Below are positions 1 to 7,076 of a stretch of 10,285 nt of DNA, one piece after another; position 1 is the first letter of the stretch; every line of letters starts with the position of its first letter. The stretch is from Chloroflexota bacterium (GTDB lineage Bacteria > Chloroflexota > Dehalococcoidia > UBA2979). The notes beneath the pieces were generated by a model. The model searched no databases and was not told the origin of the DNA. It worked only from the letters and a program-made list of their open reading frames with translations. The DNA lies in NCBI GenBank assembly GCA_947446155.1, contig CANFFZ010000074.1, positions 1 through 10,285 of the forward strand. The letters are read 5' to 3'. Made by a program: the position numbers and the translations under genes.

Positions 1-2
1 AC

Positions 3-281
3 TACGGCTCGATCGATGACCCGGCGCTGGACGCACTGCTCCTGAAACAGCGGGCAGAGGCCAACCCCGCTGCGCAGAAGGAGATCTGGAACCAGATCAG
101 CACGCTGCTCCACGACAAGGTCTACCAGGCCTGGTGGCCGGTGGCGCTGCAGCGCAACTCGTACCACAACTACATGCTCAACTACCGGGCCCACGGTCTG
201 GTCGGGACGGTGCCGTGCTATTCCGGCGGCCAACTCCGTTCGGTCTGGCTGGACGAGGGTCAGAACCCCGGCCGGGCGTAA
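3..281 (+). CDS. Oligopeptide-type ABC transporter substrate-binding protein, C-terminal end (partial)
   Basis: The reading frame is open from the window edge and ends at TAA (279-281), giving the last 92 residues; the start lies outside the window. The text resembles the C-terminus of family 5 solute-binding proteins (SBP_bac_5, the DppA/OppA class): a helix with DDPALDALLLKQRAE, then a segment reading EIWNQISTLLHDKVYQAWWP, as in the usual 'lyqqaqrilhe..p..pl' end region, then aromatic residues and a closing VWLDE stretch. Such proteins are exported and deliver peptides or other solutes to an ABC permease. The assignment rests on this C-terminal pattern only, so the ligand cannot be told. 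No transporter partner follows in the window, and a hairpin terminator lies just downstream, so this gene appears to end its transcript. Confidence 0.7.
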   Translation, partial: YGSIDDPALDALLLKQRAEANPAAQKEIWNQISTLLHDKVYQAWWPVALQRNSYHNYMLNYRAHGLVGTVPCYSGGQLRSVWLDEGQNPGRA

Positions 282-308
282 GCCTCAGCCGGTTCCATTC
301 ACCTCGAG

Positions 309-340
309 ACGGGCGGGGGCGAAAGCCTCCGCCCGTTCTT
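309..340 (+). terminator. Intrinsic terminator after the substrate-binding protein gene
   Basis: ACGGGCGG (309-316) pairs perfectly with CCGCCCGT (329-336). The inner bases 317-320 and 325-328 extend the stem to 12 bp with one G-T pair, closed by a GAAA tetraloop (321-324). TTCTTC follows, a short and imperfect T-rich tail. The hairpin begins 27 bp after the stop at 281 and lies before the next gene. The long GC stem and stable tetraloop make termination likely although the T-run is weak. Confidence 0.75.
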
Positions 341-389
341 CATCTCCGGTAAACTGTGACCCACCTCATCACGCATCGAGGAGCCCACG

Positions 390-716
390 ATGCCGCACGA
401 TCCGGACCGCATCCTCTGCGACCAGGCCATCCGCCCCTTCGGCGTCGACAACTGTTGCCTCAACGAGATCGACCCGTGCTTTAAGCCGGCGCTGCACCGC
501 CATGTCCCCACAGGCGTTGCGCTGTGCGAAGGGCATTGGGAGAACGCGATGACGATGGGCGGGCCCCAGGACGGGCAGTGGAAGGTGGGGATGCGCATCA
601 TCCCGTTCCCGGACGGCTGGGAGGATCTGCCTGACCCTGAGACTCCGCCCCCCGCCCCAACCAAGCTGTGGGTCGAGCCGGCGAAGATCGTCGGCGGCGT
701 GATCGTCGAGCTCTAG
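390..716 (+). CDS. Small Cys/His-rich protein of unknown function
   Basis: This 108-residue protein is not recognised. The ATG at 390 has a good ribosome binding site, GAGGAG at 378-383, six bases away, and the gene ends with TAG (714-716). No signal peptide or membrane segment is seen, so it is probably cytoplasmic. Cys10, Cys22, Cys23, Cys30 and Cys46, together with His36, His38 and His49, cluster in the first half (DNCCLNEIDPC, then LHRHVP, then CEGHW), a pattern that could bind a metal; that is inference. The tail has a proline-rich turn (PETPPPAP, about 83-90) and ends in a short hydrophobic strand. It stands alone between the terminator at 309-340 and a convergent acyltransferase gene whose stop is only 7 bp away. 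Antisense frames overlap it, but only this frame has a proper ribosome binding site. Confidence 0.7.
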   Translation: MPHDPDRILCDQAIRPFGVDNCCLNEIDPCFKPALHRHVPTGVALCEGHWENAMTMGGPQDGQWKVGMRIIPFPDGWEDLPDPETPPPAPTKLWVEPAKIVGGVIVEL

Positions 717-723
717 ACCGCCT

Positions 724-1860
724 CTAAGCCACGCGGGCTGCCGGCTCCGCGTCACCCTCGATGTCGTCAGGCTGCGACGGCCGGTCGACACCGAGCACGA
801 GCGAGGCCAAGCGTGGCCACAGCATGTCGACCGCGCACACGAATCCCAGCGACCCGACCGCACCCACGACGAAGTTCGCCACCATCAGCTGACTCCACGA
901 CGCCTCGAAGCGGGTGCCCATCACGGCGTTGGAAGACAGCCAGCCGAGGAAATACGGCTGATGCACGAGGAAGATGCCGAACGACAGCGGGGCGATCCAC
1001 GCAAACGGCCACGCCACCAACCGTCCGATGTTCGTCCGGAGGGCGAGCCGCACGAGCGCCGGGTACACCACCAGCCCCAGGCTGTTGAACACAAACACCG
1101 TCACGCCGAAGTACGAGGTGGGATAGCCACGCGTCTCGCCCTGCCAGAAGTACGCACCGAACGTCACGACCATGCCGAGGCCCGCCAGCACTTCGAGGTC
1201 GCGGCCCCACGACGGCACCCCGCCACGCAGCCGATACGCGAACAGCCCGAAGACGAAGAAGAACGCCCAGATCGCCGGGTTCCGGTACGCCAAGACCGCC
1301 ATGTCACCCGTGATCAACTGCCGCTCATACCACGCGATGACACCGAGGCCGAGCAGGAACGATCCCGCCGTCACGCGGGTGAGCACACGCGTCGACGTGT
1401 GACGCAGCGGGTACGCCGCCGCCATCAGCACGCCGAGGACGAAGAGGAAGTAGAACTGTCCTTCGATGTCGAACAGAACGAAGTGGCGCAGCAGCGCGCT
1501 CGACAGTCCGTCCGCACGCCACGCTTCGTACGCCAGCGCCAGCATCATCCACACCGCAGCCGGCACCCCGATCCGCTGGAGCCGCCTTCGGACGAACGCA
1601 CCGAACGAAGGCGACCGGTCACGCGCCAGCAGGAAGCCGGAGATAAAGAGGAAGACCGGCACCGCACCGTGGGCGAACAGGTGCGAGACCCGTAGCGCTA
1701 GGCGCTCGCCCTCGGGGACCTCCGGCCACATGCGGAAATACGAGTGCAGGAAAAGCACTGCCAGCACCGCGACGCCGCGGAGAATGTCGAGTTCGGGCAA
1801 GCGGGCTGGGCGGCGTGGGGCTCGCACGACTCGTCGGGGGGCCGCTGCGTTGATCGCCAT
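724..1860 (-). CDS. Membrane acyltransferase, acyltransferase-3 (OafA/NodX-like) family
   Basis: This 378-residue integral membrane protein would transfer an acyl group, usually acetyl or succinyl, to a sugar or other surface molecule; the acceptor is unknown. Family marks are the start of the domain at about residue 22 (LPELDILRGVAVLAVLFLHSYF) with the conserved histidine of the first membrane segment at His39, then a second segment reading VPVFLFISGFLL (about 67-78) followed by an Arg-rich loop (FVRRRLQRIGVP). About ten hydrophobic stretches follow, and near the end comes LSFGIFLVHQPYF (292-304), the usual last signature. The length is normal for the family. The N-terminus is basic and the last 20 residues are acidic and cytoplasmic. 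ATG at 1860 has AGGG seven bases upstream, inside a hairpin (1865-1888). It lies 52 bp downstream of the CoA-transferase gene on the same strand, so the two may be co-transcribed. Confidence 0.88.
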   Translation of the reverse strand: MAINAAAPRRVVRAPRRPARLPELDILRGVAVLAVLFLHSYFRMWPEVPEGERLALRVSHLFAHGAVPVFLFISGFLLARDRSPSFGAFVRRRLQRIGVPAAVWMMLALAYEAWRADGLSSALLRHFVLFDIEGQFYFLFVLGVLMAAAYPLRHTSTRVLTRVTAGSFLLGLGVIAWYERQLITGDMAVLAYRNPAIWAFFFVFGLFAYRLRGGVPSWGRDLEVLAGLGMVVTFGAYFWQGETRGYPTSYFGVTVFVFNSLGLVVYPALVRLALRTNIGRLVAWPFAWIAPLSFGIFLVHQPYFLGWLSSNAVMGTRFEASWSQLMVANFVVGAVGSLGFVCAVDMLWPRLASLVLGVDRPSQPDDIEGDAEPAARVA

Positions 1861-1864
1861 CCTT

Positions 1865-1888
1865 CTACCCTGACGCGCGGTCAGGTAG
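1865..1888 (-). promoter_or_regulatory. Hairpin covering the acyltransferase ribosome binding site
   Basis: On the minus strand, CTACCTGAC (1888-1880) and GTCAGGGTAG (1874-1865) form nine pairs with one bulged base around a five-base loop. The AGGG that best serves as the ribosome binding site of the acyltransferase lies in the second arm, five to ten bases from the ATG. No T-run follows, so a terminator is unlikely. A translational control hairpin is possible but inferred. Confidence 0.4.
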
Positions 1889-1912
1889 AGCGCAATCCCA
1901 AAGTTGTGTCAG

Positions 1913-3328
1913 TTACGTGGTCAGTGACCAGCGCGGTTCGGCGCCCGGCCGGCCTGGCGGGCGAGTCCACCTCGGCGGCGTCTCATCGAGGCCGCCAGGC
2001 GGCGTGACGAAACGCAGCCGCCCGAAATCGCTCGCCATCTCCGCTGTCAGGTCCGCCACATCGCTCGCCTTCGGATCAGCGACACGTGCGCCATCAACGC
2101 GGCCCAACCCGTCGAGCCATGTGCGGGTGCGCGCCAACGCCACGCGTACCCGTCGTGAGCCGCCATGCTCCGCCTGCTGTGCCAGCGCGAGCATCGCTCC
2201 CAGCGCCGCGAGATATCCCGTCGCGTGATCGAGCGCCTGCGCAGGCAGCGGCATCGGACGCTCGCTCTGCGCCCAGGCGGTGCCCTCCATCACGATCCCG
2301 GAGGCCGTCTGTACCAGGCTGTCAAAGCCTCGACGGCCCGCCCACGGGCCCTCGTGCGACCACGCGGAGAGCGAGACCACCACCACGCGCGGCCGCAGCC
2401 GCGCGAGGTCGGCTGGCCCGTAGCCCAGCGCATCCAGCGCGCCTGGCCGGTACGCCTGCACCACCACATCGACCGACGCCACGAGCGCCTCGAACCGCGC
2501 GCGGTCCGCAGACGTCCGCAGGTCAAGGTGCACGAAGCGCTTCCCGAACCCGGTATCGATGACCAACGGCGCCATCTCCGGCAGGTGCGCTGCGCCCATC
2601 CGGATCACGTCCGCGCCATACGCGGCCAACGTGCGCCCCGCGACTGGCCCGGCCACCACACGCGACATGTCCAGCACGCGGATCCCGCTCAGCGGCATCG
2701 AGGGCTCGGGCGCGAACGCACGCGCCGGCGCCTTCCCGATCACCTCGATGTCGATCGGGGACAGCGAGGCCAGCGCGCGTGCTTGCGGATGCGCCCGCCA
2801 CTCGTCCGGCGTCCGCGCGAGGTAGCCACAGCCACCCGCCTCGGCAAGCGCGTCCTCAAACGCCTGGCCGTTCCACGCGAGCATCGCCCGTTCGGCATCG
2901 GCGCGGTCGGTCGTCTTCGCGGCGTCCAGACCCAGAGTGCGGAGCGCGCGTTCGCGGTGGTGCGGGAAGTTGGTGTGCAACTGCACCCAGCGGTCATCTG
3001 CAGTGCGGTAGTAGCCGGAGAATGGATCCCAGAGGGCCTCCGCCATCGCGCCATCGACGCGTAAGTAGCGCTCGCTGCGGAACGCCGCCGCTGCGTGACG
3101 CATCAAAACGCTCGCCTGCTGCCAGCGACCAGTGCGTGCGTGCCACACACGAGCGGCTGCCAGCGCCGCGCCCGCGACACTCGCCGCCGCCAGCGTCCCC
3201 ACGCGGAACGGCGAGGGATACACCGGGTCAGTGCCCTCGACACGCACATGGTCGGGGTCGCCCGGATCACCGCCAGCAGCACCCCACACGCTGCGGAGGG
3301 CGTCGAGCGGGGTCGGTCCGTCAGCCAT
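1913..3328 (-). CDS. CaiB/BaiF family III CoA-transferase, apparently domain-permuted
   Basis: This 471-residue enzyme belongs to the family III CoA-transferases, which move coenzyme A between carboxylic acids through an aspartyl-CoA thioester; the substrate cannot be told. The Rossmann-like half begins at about 213 (LSGIRVLDMSRVVAGPVAGR) and continues through AAYGADVIRM, GKRFVHLDLRT, QAYRPGALDALGY and GFDSLVQTASGI to ALDHATGYLAALGAM, where Asp367 is the likely catalytic residue. What normally forms the C-terminal half of the family (DPFSGYYRTADDRWVQLH, then a DEWRAHPQ motif) lies before it at about 101-182. The ATG at 3328 is chosen because GGAGGT (3339-3334) sits five bases upstream; the frame is open to 3661, but the extra codons look like intergenic sequence. 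It is divergent from the rhomboid gene and ends in TAA. Confidence 0.87.
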   Translation of the reverse strand: MADGPTPLDALRSVWGAAGGDPGDPDHVRVEGTDPVYPSPFRVGTLAAASVAGAALAAARVWHARTGRWQQASVLMRHAAAAFRSERYLRVDGAMAEALWDPFSGYYRTADDRWVQLHTNFPHHRERALRTLGLDAAKTTDRADAERAMLAWNGQAFEDALAEAGGCGYLARTPDEWRAHPQARALASLSPIDIEVIGKAPARAFAPEPSMPLSGIRVLDMSRVVAGPVAGRTLAAYGADVIRMGAAHLPEMAPLVIDTGFGKRFVHLDLRTSADRARFEALVASVDVVVQAYRPGALDALGYGPADLARLRPRVVVVSLSAWSHEGPWAGRRGFDSLVQTASGIVMEGTAWAQSERPMPLPAQALDHATGYLAALGAMLALAQQAEHGGSRRVRVALARTRTWLDGLGRVDGARVADPKASDVADLTAEMASDFGRLRFVTPPGGLDETPPRWTRPPGRPGAEPRWSLTT

Positions 3329-3333
3329 CGAAT

Positions 3334-3339
3334 ACCTCC
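3334..3339 (-). promoter_or_regulatory. Ribosome binding site that fixes the CoA-transferase start
   Basis: GGAGGT on the minus strand lies five bases upstream of the ATG at 3328. It is the strongest Shine-Dalgarno match in the region and rules in this start over upstream in-frame candidates. Confidence 0.8.
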
Positions 3340-3422
3340 GAGATCGAGCATAGAAGGCGCACGCGAACAGTGGCAGGCGATACCCTCCACGCGCAGACTG
3401 CGCCGACGGACAGGGAGACGCG

Positions 3423-4163
3423 TTGTTCCCGCTCAAGGACCACAACCCAACTCGCACCCGGCCCGTGGTGACCCTCGCGCTGATCGCCATCAACCTCGCG
3501 GTGTTCTTCCTCTGGCAGCCCTCCGCGTTCTGGATCCCAAACCCGGAGACTGCTGCGGACGAACAGGGTGAGTTTCTGTACGCCAACGCCGCCGTGCCCT
3601 GCGAGATCGTCCAGGGACGTCCCCTTGATGTCATCGAGGCGTCAACAAACGTCTGCTTCAAGGATCCCGGCGAACCAATCTTCCCCGAGAAGCACGTCTA
3701 CCTTTCCCTGCTGATGAGCCTATTCCTGCACGGCGGGCTCTTCCACATCGGCGGGAATATGTGGTTCCTGTGGCTCTTCGGGAACAACATCGAAGAGGTG
3801 TTCGGGAGGCTGCGCTACCTCGCGTTCTACCTGGTGAGTGGGGTCTTCGCGACGCTCGGGTTCGTCGCATTGCAGACGGACCAGGCAGTGCCACTCGTCG
3901 GTGCGTCCGGTGCGATCGCCGGCGTGCTGGGCGCGTACCTCGCGCTGTTCCCCACACGGCGCATCCTCGGGCTCGTAGGCATCTGGCCGATCCCGGTACC
4001 CGCGGCGTTGTTCCTCGGCCTGTGGTTCTTCGGCCAGTTCGCGACGAGCGACGAGAGCATCGCCTGGCAGGCGCACGCCGCCGGTTTCGTCTTCGGCTTC
4101 GTCGTCGCGTTCGCGCTGCGCGCCCCCCTGCTCCGGCGCCTGCGCCGCCTGCACGCGTACTAG
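3423..4163 (+). CDS. Rhomboid family intramembrane serine protease
   Basis: This 246-residue polytopic membrane protein would cleave transmembrane substrates within the bilayer. The catalytic serine is Ser162 in GASGAIAG and the catalytic histidine is His218 in WQAHAAGFVFGF; His108 and Asn112 in FHIGGNMWFLW supply the family's oxyanion-side residues, so it should be active. About six membrane helices are visible. The first (about 15-31) is separated from the second by a polar external loop of roughly 60 residues with two cysteines (Cys60, Cys78) that could form a disulfide. The start is TTG at 3423: AGGGAG (3412-3417) lies five bases upstream, and MFPLKDHNPTRTRPVV matches the usual beginning of short bacterial rhomboids. 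The tail is Arg-rich. It ends in TAG, 27 bp from the convergent YHYH gene, with no clear terminator between them. Confidence 0.95.
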   Translation: MFPLKDHNPTRTRPVVTLALIAINLAVFFLWQPSAFWIPNPETAADEQGEFLYANAAVPCEIVQGRPLDVIEASTNVCFKDPGEPIFPEKHVYLSLLMSLFLHGGLFHIGGNMWFLWLFGNNIEEVFGRLRYLAFYLVSGVFATLGFVALQTDQAVPLVGASGAIAGVLGAYLALFPTRRILGLVGIWPIPVPAALFLGLWFFGQFATSDESIAWQAHAAGFVFGFVVAFALRAPLLRRLRRLHAY

Positions 4164-4190
4164 CGAGGCGTCACTCGGCACATCGTGTAC

Positions 4191-5321
4191 CTACCGTTTC
4201 GGTGGTGCCGGGGCTGCACCGCCGCCGGTATTCGGCAGACGCGCCGGCGTCCCCTTGAAGCACGACACCGTGTACGGGTACTCCGCCGTCGCGTGGTAGT
4301 GGTACAGGCTCACGCGACGGCCATCCCAGTCGATCTCGTGCGTGTGCCCGTGGCAGGCATCGAGGTCATCGTTCGCCAGGCTCTCACCGCGTTCGCCGCG
4401 CTTCCCGAACAGCCCGAAGCCATCGACGGGTCAGCCGAAGAGCACAGAGTGCCCGCTCCCCGGGTCAGCGATGCAGTCCGTCAGCGTGTGGTAGTGGTAC
4501 TGGCCCGTGCGCTCCGGGTGGCCACCACACCGATCCTGCGTCTCCCATGCTCCCGCGTCGCGGTTCTCCGCGTCGAGGGCATTGAAGACCACCGATCCAG
4601 ACGTCAGCACAGCCACGAACGGTGGCGGGAGACACGAGGCCTGCGACGCGACCTGCGGATCAGCAGGAAGCGTGACGGAGAGTGTCTGCTGCGCGATCGA
4701 GTTCGGGTTGCGGTCGTACGCGTAGACGTCGTCGCTCGGCTGGATCGGGTAACGCCCGGTTGTGTGGCCCGGCAGCGCATTCCCGCTCAGCACGCGATCC
4801 GAGCCGGACTTCGTCGCGGTGAACGAGGAGGGCCACGCGATCTCGCCATCCACAATCGCCTTCGCAGTCGCGTTGTACGTGCCGTCCGAGTTGAACCACG
4901 GCCCTTTCGTACCGGCGCTTCCGCCCGCGCCACCGCCGGAGCCGCAGCGCCAGACGTAGCCAGCGCGCGCGCTCGTCGAGACCTTGCCGTCACCCACTGA
5001 TACGCGAAGCAGATCGACCACCCGCCTCGAGCCGCTCGCGGCTGGCGAGGCCGTCACACCCGCGGCTCCGGGCGAAGCACTCGAGGTCGCTCCAGCAGCC
5101 GGCGAGCCGGAAGCACCAGTTGAGGTAGCGCGCGTAGCTGTCCGCGCGGCTTCGGCCCCACCGGGACGCGCAGTGCCGGTTGCGCCCGCGGCTATACCAC
5201 CGCCGTCCGAGGTCGTGCCCGCCCCTCCAGAGCCTGCACCCTCGGGGCCCGGCGCGACGTCCGAACCACAAGCGGCGAACACCAGGACGGCTGATATCAG
5301 GAGGCCAAGGGCTCGATGCAC
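4191..5321 (-). pseudogene. YHYH-domain lipoprotein interrupted by an in-frame TGA
   Basis: The frame opens at GTG 5321 with a lipoprotein signal (LLISAVLVFAAC, lipid-anchored Cys18), followed by a long Gly/Ala/Ser/Thr/Pro linker (about 19-98). A YHYH-type domain then follows: PWFNSDGTYN, a segment with RYPIQPSDDVYAYDRNPNS, the CGGHPE turn and the first QYHYH motif at 274-278. TGA at 4433-4431 (codon 297) stops translation right after GSGHSVLFG. The same frame continues for 79 codons to TAG (4193-4191) and encodes the rest of the domain: PVDGFGLFG, LDACHGHTHEIDWDG, the second LYHYH (339-343) and EYPYTVSCFKG. Family members usually have Trp or Tyr after that glycine, so TGG to TGA is the likely event. 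The function of YHYH proteins is unknown. If no readthrough occurs the product is a 296-residue truncated protein. The gene starts 69 bp after the permease gene on the same strand and may share its transcript. Confidence 0.85.
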
Positions 5322-5390
5322 TGGATGCGCCTTTCGATGACGGCGCGCACCGTAACAGCGGTCCCTGTGTCGATTCTTTGAATGCCTCGA

Positions 5391-6185
5391 TCAGGCCGCC
5401 GCGAAGCCCCAGCGCTCTCGCACCCACGCCTCGGCGCGGCCGAACAGCAAACGGTCGACGGCCACCCCGACCGCGATGATCACCATCATGATCGCGAACA
5501 CCATATTGATATTGTTCAGGTTGCGGCCCACATCGAGCAGGTGGCCAAGGCCGACTGAGACGAAGAGTAGTTCCCCCGCCATCAACGAGCGCCAGGCGAA
5601 TGACCAGCCCTGCTTCATCCCTTGCACCATCGAGGGCACCATCGCGGGCAGGACGACGTATCGGTACAACTGCCAGCGCGTCGCGCCCAGCGTGCCGGCG
5701 GCCCGCGTGAGCAGCGGCGGCAGGCCGAGCATCCCGGCGCGCGCGGAAATGGCGATCGAGAACGTGGAGCCCATGAGCACCACGAAGATGATCGCAGTCT
5801 CACTCAGCCCGAACCACAGCACGGCCAGCGGCAGCCATGTGATGCTCGGCAGCGACTGCAACCCGAGGACCACGCCGCCGATCGTCTCGTTCGCGAACTT
5901 CGAGGCCGCCGTAAGCAGCCCCAGCGCCATGCCGAGGACGAAAGAGATCACGTAGCCCACCACCAGGTGCTGCATGCTCGCCTGCAAGGCATCGAGGATC
6001 AGCCCATTCGCGAAGTTCGTCCGCAGCGACGCGAACACCTTCTCCGGGGACGGAAACAGGAATGGCGACCACACCTCGACACGACCGAGGAGGCTCCATA
6101 GGCCAATGACAGCGACATAGAAGCCGACAATCCGCAGGAGCTTCAGCGCCGTCTCGCGCGAGGGGATGAGACGCCTAGATCGCAT
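5391..6185 (-). CDS. ssuC: ABC transporter permease, sulfonate/taurine/nitrate type
   Basis: This 264-residue inner-membrane permease belongs to the SsuC/TauC/NrtB group (BPD_transp_1 fold). A first hydrophobic helix (about 16-33) precedes the family's PFLFPSPEKVFASL segment. About five further helices follow, and the cytoplasmic coupling loop has the EAA-type motif RAAGTLGATRWQLYRYVVLPA (161-181) that docks on the ATPase. ELLFVSVGLGHLLDVGRN near 205-221 is also typical of the group. ATG at 6185 overlaps the end of the ATPase gene by 11 bp, with CGGAG just upstream, so the two are translationally coupled. The stop is an ordinary TGA after WGFAAA. It is the last transporter gene. The substrate is inferred from the neighbouring sulfite reductase; nitrate or taurine remain possible. 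Confidence 0.88.
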   Translation of the reverse strand: MRSRRLIPSRETALKLLRIVGFYVAVIGLWSLLGRVEVWSPFLFPSPEKVFASLRTNFANGLILDALQASMQHLVVGYVISFVLGMALGLLTAASKFANETIGGVVLGLQSLPSITWLPLAVLWFGLSETAIIFVVLMGSTFSIAISARAGMLGLPPLLTRAAGTLGATRWQLYRYVVLPAMVPSMVQGMKQGWSFAWRSLMAGELLFVSVGLGHLLDVGRNLNNINMVFAIMMVIIAVGVAVDRLLFGRAEAWVRERWGFAAA

Positions 6186-7014
6186 AGCGCGGCTCCGGCT
6201 CGGCGCCCAAGTTCTGGAGTTCGTAGCGGACCGCGGCAGCCAGGTCGGCCACGGCGTGGTCGTCGGGCGTCCTCGGGCGTTCGAGCGGGATGTCGATGAT
6301 CTTCTTGATCCGGCCGGGACTCGGCGACATCACCACCACGCGATCCCCGAGGATGACGGCCTCGCGCACGTTGTGGGTGACAAACAGGACGGTCGTGCCA
6401 ATCCGCGCCCACACGGATTGCAGCTCCAGCTGCAGGTCGTCGCGTGTCTGGGCGTCGAGGGCCGCGAACGGTTCATCCATGAGCAGCACGTGCGGCTCGA
6501 CGGCCAGGCCCCGCGCGAGTTGGGCGCGCTGTTTCATCCCGCCCGACAGTTCGTGGATGTACGCGCGGTCGAAGCGACTGAGGTTCACGAGCGCCAGCTG
6601 TCGGTCGACGATCTCCCGGCGCTGCTCCTTCGGGACTCCTCGCAGTTTCAGGCCGAACTCCACGTTGTCCCGGACATTCAGCCACGGAAAGAGCGCAGGC
6701 TCCTGGAAGACGACGGCACGCTGCTGTGCCATCCCCCGAATCAGGGCTCCCTCGAACACGGCCTCGCCCTGGTAGTCCGTGTCAATGCCAGCGGCAATGT
6801 TGAGCAGCGTCGACTTCCCGCAGCCCGAGGGTCCCACGATGCAGATGAACTCGCGCGGCCTCACCTCGAGCGTCACGTCATCGAGTGCGCGGGTGTCCTG
6901 ACGCGACGTGCGGAAGTGCTTGCTGATGTGGCGAAGTGCCAGCAACGGCTCGGGCTCAGAGGCCGCCGAGGCCCCTCCCCCACCCTGCCGTCCGGTGTCT
7001 GCGATCAACGCCAT
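6175..7014 (-). CDS. ssuB: ABC transporter ATP-binding protein, sulfonate/taurine/nitrate type
   Basis: This 279-residue cytoplasmic ATPase powers the transporter encoded by the genes on either side. All nucleotide-binding motifs are intact: Walker A GPSGCGKST (61-69), Q-loop VFQEP (102-106), signature LSGGMKQR (156-163), Walker B VLLMDEP (176-182) with the D-loop ALD after it, and the H-loop histidine in FVTHNV (His214). The C-terminal text VVVMSPSPGRIKKIIDIPLERPR is typical of the SsuB/TauB/NrtD group. The N-terminus carries a Gly/Ala-rich stretch of about 20 residues not needed for the fold. ATG at 7014 is preferred over GTG at 7020 because GAGG (7024-7021) then has six bases of spacing instead of none. 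A strong hairpin lies between this gene and the binding-protein gene. Confidence 0.93.
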   Translation of the reverse strand: MALIADTGRQGGGGASAASEPEPLLALRHISKHFRTSRQDTRALDDVTLEVRPREFICIVGPSGCGKSTLLNIAAGIDTDYQGEAVFEGALIRGMAQQRAVVFQEPALFPWLNVRDNVEFGLKLRGVPKEQRREIVDRQLALVNLSRFDRAYIHELSGGMKQRAQLARGLAVEPHVLLMDEPFAALDAQTRDDLQLELQSVWARIGTTVLFVTHNVREAVILGDRVVVMSPSPGRIKKIIDIPLERPRTPDDHAVADLAAAVRYELQNLGAEPEPRYAI

Positions 7015-7031
7015 TGCCACCCTCGCTTCAA

Positions 7032-7069
7032 CCCTCGGCCGGCGCCCTCAAGGGGACGCCGGCCGGGGG
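7032..7069 (-). promoter_or_regulatory. Intercistronic hairpin between the binding-protein and ATPase genes
   Basis: CGGCCGGCG (7036-7044) pairs perfectly with CGCCGGCCG (7057-7065). Bases 7032-7035 and 7066-7069 extend the stem to 13 bp with one G-T pair, and CCC/GGG inside the loop can add three more. It begins 7 bp after the TAG of the binding-protein gene. No T-run follows on the minus strand. This placement is typical of hairpins that protect or partly terminate mRNA so that the binding protein is made in excess over the membrane components. Confidence 0.7.
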
Positions 7070-7076
7070 CAGTCCA

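Noticed and set aside
961..1695. Plus-strand open frame (244 codons) opposite the acyltransferase
   Set aside because: Charged, low-complexity antisense text (many Arg, Glu, His); the minus strand encodes a typical membrane enzyme.
3347..3376. Possible minus-strand promoter CTGCCA - 18 bp - TATGCT for the CoA-transferase gene
   Set aside because: Only four of six bases match at each box, and the start of transcription would fall almost on the ribosome binding site.
3329..3661. N-terminal extension of the CoA-transferase frame
   Set aside because: The extra 111 codons run over the divergent gap and into the rhomboid gene, resemble nothing, and a GGAGGT site fixes the start at 3328.
4164..4190. 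Bidirectional terminator between the convergent rhomboid and YHYH genes
   Set aside because: Only very short complementary stretches (4 bp or fewer) and no T-run are present in these 27 bp.
4431..4433. Selenocysteine or reassigned TGA as the reason for the YHYH interruption
   Set aside because: TGA is a normal stop for the permease gene next door, Trp is otherwise encoded by TGG, and the expected residue at the site is Trp/Tyr and not Cys; kept only as a test in the finding.
4185..5000. Plus-strand open frame (271 codons) opposite the YHYH lipoprotein
   Set aside because: Arg/Val-rich shadow text. The minus strand carries the lipoprotein signal and YHYH motifs on both sides of the TGA, so the real gene is on the minus strand.
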